DNA of 64,000 nt, from positions 11,894,676 through 11,958,675 of the forward strand of contig NC_136016.1 of the NCBI RefSeq assembly GCF_048128805.1, read 5' to 3'. The translations under genes were made by a program, and so were the position numbers. Positions 14,400 through 25,930 of this stretch are shown in pieces; within the stretch, counting starts at the first letter, position 1, and every line of letters starts with the position of its first letter. This stretch comes from Centroberyx gerrardi (lineage: Eukaryota; Chordata; Actinopteri; Beryciformes; Berycidae). Under the pieces are notes generated by a model that saw only the letters and a program-made list of their open reading frames with translations, was not told the DNA's origin and did not search any database.

Positions 14400-15314
14400 A
14401 GCTCTTTTTTTTACCACCACCTTCCTGCTTCTACCACACATTCAATCTATTCACATTCCCATTCTCCCACTCTCTCCCTCACTCAGTCAGAGAAATAGTG
14501 GAGTTGAGAGTGAGAAGAATGACTTGTCCAAACGCATTACGGGCGCTGCCATTCTCTTCTCTCATTCCAGACCATTTCTGGAGGGGAGTAAAACTACAAT
14601 ATGCGAGTCGAAAACTCAAACTGATGCTTAGTCCTCACTCTGTCCCTTATCTTAAAACAGATGCAACATTTCAACATGTGTGTTTGGAGCACAGGATTTG
14701 TGCTATTTTTCAACAAAGCACACATTGAAGACGTGTTAATAGCAACACATTTCACACAACATGCATTGCTATTAACATGTCACGTTGAAAAAAAAGATAT
14801 GTGTTGTCCCAAGGCACACCGTGGGACGTGTTGAAAAGGACACATCGTTTTTTATTAAAGTCTAAGGTGTACACACTCAGCAAAATCTTGGCCAGTTTTA
14901 GTCCCAATTATGCCGCTCCTCCAAAATAGAACAGGAGCGTGAAAATCCCATGTCACAGTGTTTCTTGGACGGCTTCTCAAAACGCCCCAATCTCAGAAAA
15001 TTTCGCTTGGACAGCAACTTTGGTGCTTAATTAGTTCTGGACATCTTTTAGCGCATGTCCACCAGGGCTGGCCTCAATTCACTTTTAATTCAATTAATTC
15101 ACAGGGAAGGATTTTCTACAAAAGTCAAGCGCTGAAAAACTTTTTGGTGTGATAAGTTTCTCCTCTCTAGCATGTTAAGGAATTATTGGAAATGAATGTG
15201 TAATCATTGGCAATTGAATTACAGTAAAGTTTGAACTTGAATGAATGAATGAATATAAAGTCAATTGACCGCAGCCTTAGCGTACAGCCTTACAGTAGTG
15301 TGTTATTGTCCCTC

Positions 15315-15353
<39 letters not shown>

Positions 15354-16687
15354 CTCTTCTCTTTCTCCCCCTGCTCCACACACCTCACCTCTCTCCTCTT
15401 TCCTCTCCTCTCTCCCTGTTCTCCTCTCCCCTCTTCTCTCTCCCCTTTCCTCCTCTCCCCTCCTCCTCTTGCCCCTTTCTCCCCTCTCTCTCCTCCCCCC
15501 TCTCTCTCTCGCTCTCTCCCCCCCCTCCTCTCTCTCTCCCTCTCTTCCTCCCCCTGCTCTCTCCTCAGCTCCCTCTTTGGCCTCTTTACCTCGTGGGTCA
15601 GGGCGTTGACTCTCTGCTGCAGGTTGCCGTTCTCCGACTGCAGCAACGCCGTCTCCTTGCTCTCAAAGGAACAGTAGGAGTTGCTGTCCTCCCCAAACTC
15701 GCTGATCATAGGGAACTGGAGGAACAAGAAGAAGAAGAAGATGGAGTTAGCTATAGCGGAGTCTACTTTCACTGGCAGCTAATGGAAATATGAAATCAGA
15801 CGTAATAAAAATAAGGATATGGATAAGACAAGAAAGTTAGAGTTGCAGAGGTTTACCAGCAAGATTCAAATACACAAATAGCTTGTGAAAGAGTACAATT
15901 ACTTTCAACTCAAAGTAATACTTACTTGAGACTATCTGAGCTGTACTGATGCTGTAAACCTCACCCATCTGCCACTTCAAGCATGGTAAAGCATGGTAAA
16001 GTGTCAAAACTACGCAGAAACGATTGCATAAGCATATGCAGTTATGATTACGCAGATATGACTCTGATTAAGCACTTATAATTCTGTGGCATATGCATTA
16101 ACAGGCTGAACCTAAACACCGTGGGTAAAGAATTTGTTCAACGTATTTTTTTTCTTATGAGTTAAGTAATTTTTCTAATTATAGCAGAATTAAAGAGCGA
16201 CAGTGCTGAACGATTGTTAATTAGTGGAATCCTGCGATAAGAAAGAAACAACACAAGTTATATAACTTGATTTGGTTCAATCTAAATGAACACATTAACA
16301 TTTAGAGTGCCTATCATGAGCGTAGAGGATTTTCATTTTCTGTGTAATTTAGATGCCATGTCTATTTGAGGACCAAACAGACCTTTTCCATTTAGAGAAA
16401 CACCTCTCTCTGCTCAGATTAACAGTACATGTTAGCAAGACGGGCTGATCCCCGGGGGGCCCGAGGGTTCTCACACAGCCGAGCGTCAGGCACTCTGAGC
16501 CCAAGAACAACCTTACTTCAACCCATGTTCAGAGCAGCAGGAAGCACTTCCAGCTGCATCATTACAGCAGCTGTGGCATCTTGCATTTAAGCCTGGAGCG
16601 AGGCTTGCTGCTCCTCAAAAAGGCTAAAAATCCTGTGATTTTCTTCTGAATATTGCAATTACGAAATAGATGTTCCTACATAAAGCA

Positions 16688-16720
<33 letters not shown>

Positions 16721-19700
16721 TGGTAGTGGTGGGATAGAAAATGAGATGCTATTGTTTAGGATTGGCATTTGAATAAATTGAAGGATTTTTCTCTGATGTT
16801 CAACCAGGGATTCACAGCACAAGAATATCTTGTCTGAAAATATATTTCCTTCTAAGAAAAAGTTGCAGCCTCTTGGGATTTGGAAATTTCAGGAGTCAAT
16901 ATTGTGATTTCGATTAATTGTGCAGCCCTAAAAGCGTCGCATACTGTATTTACATAGGCACAGGTGTGACAAATCCTATTCCAAACAGCCAAAATCAGCA
17001 CCTGCTCTCCCAAAACCAACACCTGCCTCTCTGGGAACGGGCCCCGAACAAACTGCTGTTTGCTAGTAAGTCAACAGCGCTGTGGCAGCCTGGAGTCTTG
17101 GCTAACAGCTGCTCACTAAAAGGACGCATGTTGCTGCAGTATCACACGTCAGGAGGGGAAGGACAAAGTCAAATGGCAACCTGGAGACCCTAAAGATCCG
17201 CCTCTCTCTGTTAACCCTCCCAGCTCTTTCTCTCTTTGAGTCTTTAAAGGAAAAATCCACCCTAAAACACTTCAACACTAAAACATCAGTGGTAAACATC
17301 AGGTTTTGGTGTCAGTCCCTCAGAATCCAAGAGGGCTTCTTTCTAGACTCAGCATTTTCACCAACGCCAACGCTCAACAGTCAGGGGAGAAATCCATTGT
17401 AGAAGAGGTAGAGAGACCAATTTTAGCAGCCTCAATAGACCAGAATGCAATGCAGCCACAGCTTGCAGCAAGTGGGTACAAAATGTAAATTACAACACTT
17501 TCATCACCAAATAACTCCTGGAATTAAAAAACTCCCTGAAGAAGGCAAGACACTAAAACAAGTTAGTTTTTTAATCATGTTCTCTATATAGAGCTTGCCA
17601 ATGAAATAAAGGCTTCTTAATGTTTTTTCACTTCAGCTTGAGTGCTTTGGTTCCTCTCATCCTCTAAATTGGAGTATTTGTACCCTCTACTAAAGAGCAC
17701 CTTCTTGCTTGTCACAGCTGTTAGTTTCAAGAAGCTCTCCAGTCGTATTTGGTCCTCAACTCCTGTAATACACTGAACATCACAGATTGATGATAGCTAA
17801 CCTCAGCACTTTTATTTCTTCCCTCACTCCTTACCCCATGCCCTCTCTTTCCGCCCTCCTTTCTCTTCCTCCCTTTTAATGTCTTATACCCCAACCTTCC
17901 TCCCACTTCACTCTGTCTTTCCACTTCTTTTCCCCTTCCATTTCAACTTCACTTTCTCTTCTCCAACGCCATTCCCATGACTTCACTCTCTCCCTCCCTC
18001 TCTTGCTCTCTGTCTGTCTGTCATCCCACCAGCAGCCATCCCTGGGGTGACGTTAGTCGCCCATGCTGCCAGGTGGACAGGCTTCATCTGCCTCACCAGC
18101 TGTGTACCTCCCTCTCTCTCTCTCTCTCTCTCATCCTCCCCAACATGAGTGTGATTCCCACCATCAAGCAAAACAGGGCTACGCTCAAACATTTACTGTG
18201 TCAATACCCAATACGCAGAGATGATCAACTGATGGTCCGGTCTTTCAAATTAGATGACTAGTGCTGTGGAGTAAACATTTAAAGTCCCCATGAAACTCCC
18301 ACTACTTACAAATCTCCTGAAAGACAGAACAGTGCAGCATGACTCAGCTTAAAACTTAAAATGGACTTATATGGTTTTGCTAGTTTTTTAATTCTTCATA
18401 ATGTTCACAAATTTTCTGAACTGGCCCTGGCCCAAGCAAGTCCTACTTTGTTTATATAACAGTGACTATTGCTCCTCCATGCGTGGAGAGCTGCCGGCTC
18501 CTGTTTGGGTCAGAGCAGAGGACAAAATATCATGTTGACGTTGGTTCTGACAGATCACAGACGGGACAAGAGGAACCCAACAGTTTGTCATTACAAAACG
18601 CGTTTGAAAGGGCGGATTTGGTGAAGCTTATTGCCGACAGTACAGAGCACACGCAGAGCAGAACAAATCCTAATGCAGTTATGTGTGTGTCTTTGGGCAT
18701 CTGAGCAGAGGTTTGGCAGTGTGTGGAAGCACTGTGTTACCTGATTGCCAGTCCTGCACACACCTCTGTGCAGCAGGGATTTGAATCCTCCTTAAGCCTC
18801 TATGTGCCAATGAATATCCTGCTCTGTTCTTTGCTATCTAATAAAGATGTACAGTTAAAAGAAATAAACATGCAGAGTAGTCTGCCTGTTCCCAGTGCTT
18901 AAACTAACGTCATGGCCCACTGGAAGAGCCCTACTGAACTGTGTGTGCAAGGCTCAGCCTGTTGACATGACCGGCCCTTATATAGCTATTCCCCAGTTGA
19001 CTCTTATCCTTTTTCCCAATAATCTTAAGGCAAATTGGGCAACATTTTTGAGCAATTAATTGAGGCAATATGTGAGTAATTAGGACTCAGGGCACTAGGG
19101 CACTGTGGACATTAAGTAGCAAAGTTGTGATGTTTTTGTGATGCTTTAGTTTTACACAGTCTGATCATATGAACCATCACACTTCAGCTGCATATGACTC
19201 TACAAGCTTAGTGCTTGAAAGTATGAAAGATGGCCTCGCTACCCAATCAATGCCCAAAGCTGGCCTTTGAGTAAACTTAACATTTGGACCATAGGGATGA
19301 GTTTAACTGACTACCGCTACTTGACTACATTAGCTCAAGGCAGCTGTGGGCTATTAGCTTTAACGAGGAGGGATTTCAACTCCCAAACCCTTCTTTTTGC
19401 TCCTTGGCTCCCAGGTCTTCTTGTGGTTGTTATAGATGGAACTCAGCATAATTTTCACTTAATAATTTGCTTAAAAACCTAACCTTGTGCCTAGAGAGAG
19501 CAGATTGTGCATACGTGTGACATTTGGAGTCACGAATGGACCCACTCCCACTCCTATTAAAAAACGTTCCCACTCTCCCACTAAAAAAACCCAAACTATC
19601 TTATCCTTAACATCACTGGAGACCTCATGCCTGACCCCAACCTTCAACAAGGACAAAAACAATTGTGGTCATTGTTTTCCAGAGATGTAGTCATTTCTGA

Positions 19701-19973
19701 CTTAGAGGCCGTGAAGTGAAAACCCTTCACCTTGATCTCATAGATCTTGAGCTTCCTCTTGATACCGCTGTTCTCTCGCTCCAGGCTGGCCAGACGGGTC
19801 TTGATGTCCTGATAGGCGGTGATAAGGGCGAAGTGGGAGGCCGAGTAGACGTCTTCGGGGGGCAGGGGCGAGGAGCGCCACACCACGCTGCCGCAGCCGT
19901 CCTCCTTCAGACCCCCTGCCTCGCCGCCCCCTCCCAGCAGCCCCAGCTCCCCGCCGCTGAACAGAGACTCCAT
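255..19973 (-). CDS. tbkbp1: TBK1-binding protein 1 (SINTBAD-like adaptor), 5' six coding exons, 3' part off the left edge
   Basis: Coiled-coil adaptor that tethers TBK1/IKK-epsilon in cytosolic antiviral signalling (family knowledge). Minus-strand coding exons read here: 19973-19731 (ATG to YEIK, 81 codons), 15715-15590 (42 codons, FPMISEFGED), 12586-12482 (35 codons, EEQLEDVIQAYEK), 10156-10009, 7756-7554 and 370-255. All have AG acceptors and GT donors, and phases agree across the first five (0,0,0,1,0). SASHFALITAYQDIK in exon 1 and VNLALAYTELTEELG in the last visible exon are the family hallmarks; the latter is the TBK1-binding domain. The KIYEIK-FPMISEFGE junction fits TBKBP1 better than its paralogue AZI2. 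One short exon, expected to encode the conserved DMAWVKRVGDDQ-like piece between 7554 and 370, was not found. It is needed because exon 5 ends in phase 0 and exon 370-255 starts one base before a codon. Donors at 7553 (GTCAGT) and 12481 (GTCAGA) are weak. The Pro-rich C-terminal half and zinc finger lie outside the window. Confidence 0.93.
2051..2089. repeat. (GT)n microsatellite
   Basis: About 19 uninterrupted GT units inside a tbkbp1 intron. A (GTT)n run follows at 2213-2231. Confidence 0.95.
3147..3176. repeat. (GT)n microsatellite with purine-pyrimidine alternating flank
   Basis: About 15 GT units followed by a GC-rich alternating stretch around 3190-3225, the kind of sequence that can adopt Z-DNA. 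Confidence 0.9.
5518..5795. mobile_element. Short non-autonomous DNA transposon copy (Tc1-like MITE), diverged
   Basis: The left end reads CAGTCAAAAGTTTGGACACA and the right end carries the inverse (GTGTGTCCAAACTGTTT, with a small internal duplication), giving terminal inverted repeats about 270 bases apart. The end sequence and the internal AAAAATAGTAAAAATA tract match the widespread fish repeat that starts 'accagtcaaaagtttggacacacc' as I know it. No transposase frame is present. Confidence 0.7.
8011..8075. repeat. (GA)n microsatellite grading into (GGGA)n
   Basis: About 24 GA units followed by GGGA units. On the tbkbp1 sense strand this is a long polypyrimidine run. Confidence 0.95.
8547..8588. 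repeat. (CA)n microsatellite
   Basis: About 21 CA units. A shorter (CA)n lies at 8332-8353 and degenerate CA/CATA repeats lie between them. Confidence 0.95.
10164..10203. repeat. (CA)n microsatellite abutting a tbkbp1 3' splice site
   Basis: Twenty CA units. On the tbkbp1 sense strand this is (TG)20, followed after only a few bases (ATTTTAG) by the exon 10156-10009, so the repeat sits where the polypyrimidine tract normally is. Confidence 0.95.
11850..11975 (-). repeat. Fish interspersed repeat fragment
   Basis: Contains 'gtccttgagcaacacactga' and 'ccctaccagctgcagggc', a phrase common to dispersed fish repeats. The part reading 'gcagggtggtgt' recurs at 55138, which shows two copies in this window. 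Strand and exact ends are uncertain. Confidence 0.5.
12591..12638. repeat. (GA)n microsatellite forming a tbkbp1 polypyrimidine tract
   Basis: On the sense strand of tbkbp1 this is (CT)n running straight into CCCCAG, the acceptor of exon 12586-12482. A-rich sequence (12648-12676) and another (GA)n (12731-12757) follow. Confidence 0.95.
14355..14396. repeat. (TC)n microsatellite
   Basis: About 20 TC units with a single interruption near its left end. Confidence 0.95.
14734..14777. repeat. Perfect 12-bp inverted repeat (hairpin)
   Basis: TGTTAATAGCAA at 14734-14745 and its exact complement TTGCTATTAACA at 14766-14777, with a 20-base loop. The surrounding 14660-14830 is rich in 'acacat/atgtgt' palindromic words, suggesting a small foldback element. 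Confidence 0.6.
15310..15571. repeat. 260-base polypyrimidine tract next to a tbkbp1 splice donor
   Basis: Almost purely C and T on the plus strand, starting with (CT)n at 15321. It begins only about 20 bases downstream of the donor of exon 15715-15590, so the pre-mRNA carries a matching polypurine stretch (G/A-rich) at the intron start. Confidence 0.9.
16691..16719. repeat. (GT)n microsatellite
   Basis: About 14 GT units followed by a short GGTGGTAGTGG stretch. Confidence 0.95.
17533..17656 (+). repeat. Dispersed repeat, copy 1 (AATAAAGGCTT... family)
   Basis: Contains CCCTGAAGAAGGCAAGACAC and, further on, AATAAAGGCTTCTTAA and TTGAGTGCTTTGG. The last two words occur in the same order, reverse-complemented, at 21633-21712, so both are copies of one interspersed family. 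Confidence 0.6.
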
Positions 19974-19989
19974 CGCTCAGAGCCTCAAC
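19974..19989 (-). other. tbkbp1: 5'UTR part of tbkbp1 exon containing the start codon
   Basis: Reading the minus strand, a pyrimidine-rich acceptor ending CCACCAG lies just before 19989. It leaves 16 bases of leader (GTTGAGGCTCTGAGCG) before the ATG at 19973-19971. This implies at least one upstream non-coding exon. The leader's TGA would close a short upstream reading frame coming from the candidate first exon at 39.15 kb. Confidence 0.6.
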
Positions 19990-21188
19990 CTGGTGGAGAG
20001 AGACAATGTACTTCACTAGTTTTGACAATGCTACATGATACATTATGCTGCCCAGGGGAGTAGGTGTGAGCATAGGATAAATCATAGCAAAATAAAGTAC
20101 ACATGGCCCCTTGCCTCCCACACACAACACGATATTTCTTACTTCTACAGCAGGGCTTGACTATCAGTACTACTGCAACAATGCTAAAAACACCAGGCAG
20201 GCCAATTCTGCTGCTTGCATGCAACAAACACAAACAAAACAGCACTCAACTGAGAACAGCCAGACTGCTGGCACAGACAATGTAAAATATTCAAAAGCAA
20301 AATGGGTACGGAGAGCGACGGGAACAAGTGAAAGTTACAGATGACCAACTGTCTTGTTATCTGTCATTGCTTCAGATGTGCACAGGCTAATGTAGGTACA
20401 CTTATCCAGTTAGTCACTTTATCACATTTTCTCTAACTGCTATACCACAACAATGACTCACCCCACCCCAGTATCCCCAAAAGGTTCAACGCCATTACAC
20501 TCCTTTTCACATCTATCTCTTGCATCAATTATGGTTTAGTTAGAGTTGCTCTTGTGGCTCATAAAAAGCACCACACCCTGAGACCGGTTCGTGCTATGTT
20601 GTTCCATTTCACAGTACTTAAAACATTAAAAAAACATGAAGCTCGACATCCCCGCTTTCTATGAGAAAATAAACCAGCGGCATGGTTAGCATGCTGAATG
20701 TGCTGGGTAGTTAGCTGAGTCTGACCATGCTAAGTCACAGACAAGTGGCCTTGCCCCCCCACCCCACCCCCCTGACTCTGTGCGGAGCTGTCAAGAATGA
20801 TAAATAGCACCTGTGATATCGCCGCCCTCTGTTTATGCTGCCACTGAAGGGATGTGTGCATGAAAGTCACACTAGACATGACTAGGAACACCAATAACAA
20901 TGGTTTGATTAACGTCAAGGATGCTGAAGGACAGAGTGACTGGACTGACTACGGACTTACACAACACCTAGTTGATTTGATGTATACTCAGTGGAATGGA
21001 TGCCTGCTTGAGTCCCAGCATTGCCTTGTGAGTCAGCCGTTGCCTACTGAGCTATTTTCATCTTCTGCTCGCTCTCCCTCCCCGGTGCTATTTTCCTTGT
21101 GTTTCAACAGAGAGGGGGGGAAAAAACGCCTCAGCCAATTTCAGGCTCTTTTCCTAGCTGGTCTACAGGATTATCCAAAAGCTCACCC

Positions 21189-21194
<6 letters not shown>

Positions 21195-21224
<30 letters not shown>
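21195..21224. repeat. (CA)n microsatellite
   Basis: About 15 CA units. Confidence 0.95.
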
Positions 21225-21227
<3 letters not shown>

Positions 21228-21632
21228 AACACGCCTGTGCACATGCAGCAAAAGACAAAAACACACAGGAGCATACACAGGCAGAAAATGCATGTGTGGA
21301 CATGGAGGACTAGTTGATCAAACAGACGACACACACAGAGAGGGAGTGAGCCGGTCACCTGCCAGCTGCCCGATGACTGGTGTTTACGTCGGGAAGATAT
21401 TAAGGTCTTGTGACATCGTGCTGTCAAATCTGGTGCAGTCCCTTCTGGTCTTATACATTCACTCTAGCAACATGTCTGTATCACTGCATATTGTATTAGA
21501 GCACAAAATTTGAAACTGTTTACACTAATTAAAAAAAACAAAGAAACAATGTGAAGGATGCTTCTTGGGTATTTTCTATTACTTCCACTGGTGCTCTTTG
21601 GGGAGGGATCAAAATATTCAAAAAATGATGAA

Positions 21633-21712
21633 GTCCAAAGCACTCAGTTGGGATTACAACTTAAAAAGCCTTTATTCCATTAGGGCACAGACATTAAAAT
21701 CCTTCTTAATGC
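21633..21712 (-). repeat. Dispersed repeat, copy 2 (inverted relative to copy 1)
   Basis: Read on the minus strand: AATAAAGGCTTTTTAA followed by CTGAGTGCTTTGGAC, the same order as in 17533-17656. Confidence 0.55.
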
Positions 21713-22297
21713 GACCTACAACCAGCACAGTATAATAAATTGCTCTGTGTGTTTGCATTTGGCCTTAATGTGCAACAAAAAGCATAATAGAAACTTGCTT
21801 AACATGCTGATATGTGCCACAATGTGCTTTCTTTTTTATTAGGATGCATATATGAAAATGGATATTTATGGGCTAAGACTTCACAAAAGTCCTATGCATT
21901 GGCTACATCTCCAATAAAAATCCATAAAAAATGCATCACTATGCATAGGCCAAAAAACGAATAAAACTGCTATGGTAAGAGGAGGTTATATCCAAAAAGA
22001 TTCTATGGAAAACAGTCCATGAAATACCCAATACCCAATACAATCCTATGGACATAGATATGCATTGGCTACATCGGCACAGACATTTGCATAGTAAATA
22101 CCTACATCTGTCCTCTCTGCCAGCTAAAGGTTTGTCAGTCTGCGCTCCAACATGCTCCGGTAAAGACGGTGCAGCGGCTGCTGATCGATCGGCAAAATAT
22201 GACCTCAGACTGGGAAAAATAAAGCACAGGGACAAGGGAGCATCCATCTTGTCTGTGCTCTGCTCATTGGCAGCACAGAGATGAGGCATTTATCACA

Positions 22298-22469
22298 CAC
22301 AGACTCACACACACACACACTCAGACACACACACACGCACACACACACCACCTTTCTTTGGCTGCCTACTAAGCTCTCTTTCCCCTATCCTTCTCTGCTC
22401 CTCTCCCTCTCTTGCTCTCTCCTCTTTTACTCAAAATATCCTCCTCATCCAACTCCATCCAAGCCCCAT

Positions 22470-22510
<41 letters not shown>
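22298..22510. repeat. Two (CA)n microsatellites in tandem neighbourhood
   Basis: Interrupted (CA)n at 22298-22349 and a pure 20-unit (CA)n at 22471-22510, separated by a pyrimidine-rich stretch. Confidence 0.9.
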
Positions 22511-22514
<4 letters not shown>

Positions 22515-22694
22515 CCACTCTATCTCCCAGACCTGAGGGCTCATTTGCTGAGCTCTTGGGGCCCCGCTGGACTGTAGATGTGAAAGCAGCCGCCTCTCTC
22601 CCCATCCAACTCCCTGCTTCATTATAGCGATTACCACAAGAAGTCATACATTACCTGGGGCCCAGATGGCATACACTGTTCCACTGAGACACTG

Positions 22695-22781
22695 CTCTCT
22701 CCCTCCCTCTCTCTCTCTCTCTCTCTCTCCCTCTCTCTCTCCCTCCCTCTCTCCCTCCCCCCTTCCCTCCCTTTCTCTCCA
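22695..22781. repeat. (CT)n/(CCCT)n pyrimidine tract
   Basis: Nearly 90 bases with almost only C and T on the plus strand. Confidence 0.9.
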
Positions 22782-24019
22782 GAGATTAAAGCACCGCTTC
22801 TCTCTACGTCACCTTATACTGTAGGGGCCATGCTGCTACCGTCATCAGTGGAAACAGAAATAGTGAGCAAGACTGAGGATCCATGGAGCAATAAACAGAG
22901 CAGCTGACTCAGAGAAACCATTGTGTAAATCTGAGGAGGCCAAGGTTCGATTCCTGGCAGCGGCTCGTATGTTTTAATCCATCTGCGTCTCTCGTATTTT
23001 CTGCTTTTCCCTGTGTAAAGAAAATGAGGTGTTTTGTTTCACTAAGGCAAGATGTTTTGCATCCGCCATTTGAACAATCCAACACTTATTCACTATGGAA
23101 TATTTAATATTATTAGCCATTACTATTAGACATTACTGTCTGTCTTACTTGTTCACCTTTTGTTCAGTTTGCTATAAAACTGGTAGAACTGTGAGGTTGT
23201 AACTTATTTGCTTCCTTCAGACGTATAACTTGAAAGAGGAAATTGAAATATTTGAATTGCTTGAGGTGCGCTTGATTCGCCACGGCCCACAACAGCTAGA
23301 GCACCGCAAAGTCTCAGCAGGGTATCCTAAAAAGTGGACACATCACTTGCAGGATAATTTGAATGGAACATGCCTCATGTTTTTGCAAACATTTGTACCC
23401 TAATCAAATCCTATTAAACCCAGAGCTGGTGCATTCTGTAATTATAGCAAATCATATTTTTGGAATCCTCTGAGGATTTATGAAGCAACAGATGATTGCT
23501 CTCTCAACAAAAGAACACAGTTACAGAATACTGATCTGCTTTCGTCTGCCAGTTATCTAACAGTGGGCTACAGTAGACTGTAATGGGGATACTGTTGATC
23601 ATCTTTACAGACATTTGTATTGATAAATGCATCAAGCCATTCTGTTCTGGTTTCTGATGTTAGCTTGTGTCTCAACTCTTCCTCTAGTCACACCAAAGAA
23701 AATAAAACCTTACTACAGTTTACGCATCAAACATAAACTAACTCTATGATATGTACTTCATCAAACCCACTGCACACGGTTTACCCTCGAACAAACACTA
23801 AAGTTCACTTTCACGTTCACAAGATTTCCTATAAACTTTTGAAATGAAAGCTCAGGCGGAGATCACAAATTCATCGGCAGTTGTTTTGCATAATAACAGC
23901 AGCATCACTCGCTCGCGGCCACACAAGACATCTTTGTCCAGATGGTCCGCTTGTCAGGCAGCTCACAATTCTGACATTAAAAGAATTCACAAGTTCTTTT
24001 TCCCACTCCATGAAGCCAC

Positions 24020-24060
24020 TGTGTGTGTGTGTGTGTGTGTGTGTATCTGTGTCTGTGTTT
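24020..24060. repeat. (GT)n microsatellite
   Basis: About 12 pure GT units then interrupted GT/CT units. Confidence 0.9.
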
Positions 24061-24240
24061 TTATCCTGGGGCATAAATATGTGAGAGCAGCAGAAATCAC
24101 GCCAGCCGGGTCAAGGCGAGGTTTTCCAGTAGCAACAGAACCAGGATCAAAGAGGAAACTGGCGAGTCTCCCCCAGAGTGTGATTTTAATGTGCTTGTTC
24201 GAAGTCGGACCTTGTACGAAGGAGATGCAACCACTTTACT

Positions 24241-24520
24241 CCTTTCTGTCTCTCTCCCCCCTCCCCTCCTCCCTCTGGCTGTCTCTCTCTCTGTATTCCA
24301 CTCTCACTCAATCACTCAACCCCATTTCTCTCTCTCTTCCTCCCACTCTCTCTCTCTACTCTGCTCCCTCTTTCCCACCCAGCCTCTTTCTCTGAATCTC
24401 ACTCTCACTGTGTTGTCTCCGTACCTGAGCCTCACCCCTCTCTTTTCATCCCACCCTTTTTCTTTCCCCCCCTCCCTCCCTCCTCCATTTTTCTCTCTCT
24501 CTCCTCTCTCTCTGGCAGTG
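24241..24520. repeat. Long low-complexity pyrimidine-rich region
   Basis: Several (CT)n and CCCT runs over about 280 bases. The open frames across it are composition artefacts (Ser/Leu/Pro only). Confidence 0.85.
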
Positions 24521-24944
24521 TGACACAGTCCAGCTCCTCTCAGTGCCACTCTGTGATCCCGGCAGGCCAGACGTTTGGCACCTCTGACTCAGACAGTATG
24601 TCTGGGTGAATGGCGAGTCCGGTGCACAGAGGCAGTGTGCCGTTCTGCCCCATGCCCATCCGCCAAATGCTCCCATAATGCCTAGCTGCGGTCTGCTGCA
24701 CCTGTTCCCTCTGTTAAAGTGTCCTTTCACAGTGAACAAGGCCAGAGCTGGACTGTACAACACACACTGAGAAGCTATTAACATGCCAGTAGGGTGTGTG
24801 TGTGCGTGCGTGTGCGGGCGTGCATGCATATCAGTGTGTCTGAGTGTATATAAATGTATGCAAGGAGAGTGTGAGTACAAGTGTGTCTGTGTGTATATGT
24901 GTGCCAGTACAAGGAAAAAGCAGCAGTACTGTAGGCAGCCGTGT

Positions 24945-24950
<6 letters not shown>

Positions 24951-24987
<37 letters not shown>
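24951..24987. repeat. (GT)n microsatellite
   Basis: About 18 GT units, preceded by diverged GTGC/GTGT repeats from about 24795. Confidence 0.95.
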
Positions 24988-24989
<2 letters not shown>

Positions 24990-25189
24990 AGTGAGACAGA
25001 AAGGAGACAGGTAAAGATTAGAGCTCCCATGTCACTATGGCCATATGCTGACAGTATAACCCACTTAGCTGTCCATCATTGTCGATGAGACTCTCCTTGG
25101 GATATAGTGTTGGAGTGGGTAAGTGATATTACTGATGCCTCTCATACTTGGGTCAAATGATAATAATAGTTTGTTTTAACCTACTTGAA

Positions 25190-25930
25190 GTACCAGACGG
25201 GCGGGGGTTGCTACATAAGACGATACAATTTTATTTGAACTCTGGTGCGTTGACTCCTTTGGTTTGTCTGGGCAGGTGAGAAAAATGCCATTCAAACTCA
25301 GGTGTGCATCAAATAACTGCACTGACACCGCCAGAAAAAAGTCTCACTCCTCCTCCAAGCGAACTGTGGTACGGACTGCTTGGAGTGAGAACGCAATCCT
25401 AACCAGCTACAAAATACAAGGTTTTGTGGGTATAAGGAGGAGGATTCTGACATCTGATTGCCAGCAGTTCCTCATGCTTGGAAAGCCAAGTATAACAAAA
25501 TGAACCTTGGGCAAACTCTCAGTCTGGAATGATGCTTGTTTCTCACTCTATAGGTCACGGGGTAGCTCCGTGACAATGCTCATATTCAGCTATTTCTTCT
25601 TGTGTTCTTAACTGGTATGAAGACCAGAGATGGTAAATTATGACAAGGAGTGCAGACAAGTACATCAAGCATGGGTAGAGTTATAGGAACTGGAATTGGA
25701 TTTGCTTGGAGTCCCTCGGCCGCCAAAAATCTCTAACCTCTAAACTCTGTCTAATAAACAAGCTACTTGTGAGTCCACATGACTTCTGTTTACAAGCCCC
25801 GGTTTGCTTGCAATTGGGCAGTGTGAACCTACAGTAAATGAACCAAATACAAAATTGCACAAAAATAAACTTTTCCTTATGGTTCAGACAAAAGAAAGTG
25901 AACTGTAGGTGTAATCACACCCACTGAGTG
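25190..25930. mobile_element. Possible diverged non-autonomous DNA transposon
   Basis: Phrases such as 'gaactctggtgcgttgactc' near 25240 and 'gcagtgtgaacctacag'/'aatgaaccaaatac' near 25820 resemble the ends of a fish element family whose ends read like 'ctctggtgcggttc'. I could not define terminal repeats or target duplications. Confidence 0.25.

Larger units (their letters stand above)
12587..15589. other. tbkbp1 intron
   Basis: AT-rich with (TC)n at 14355-14396, a hairpin at 14734-14777 and a ~260-base pyrimidine tract at 15310-15571. No additional exon seen. Confidence 0.75.
15716..19730. other. First coding intron of tbkbp1
   Basis: Contains (GT)n at 16691-16719, (CT)n at 18110-18132 and a dispersed repeat at 17533-17656. 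No other exon seen. Confidence 0.75.

Noticed and set aside
15249..15772. Long open frames rich in Ser/Leu/Pro (plus) and Arg/Glu (minus)
   Set aside because: They are products of the (CT)n tract; only 15715-15590 on the minus strand is real coding sequence.
20854..21513. 219-codon open frame on the plus strand
   Set aside because: Crosses a (CA)n array and shows no domain or splice context; composition-driven.
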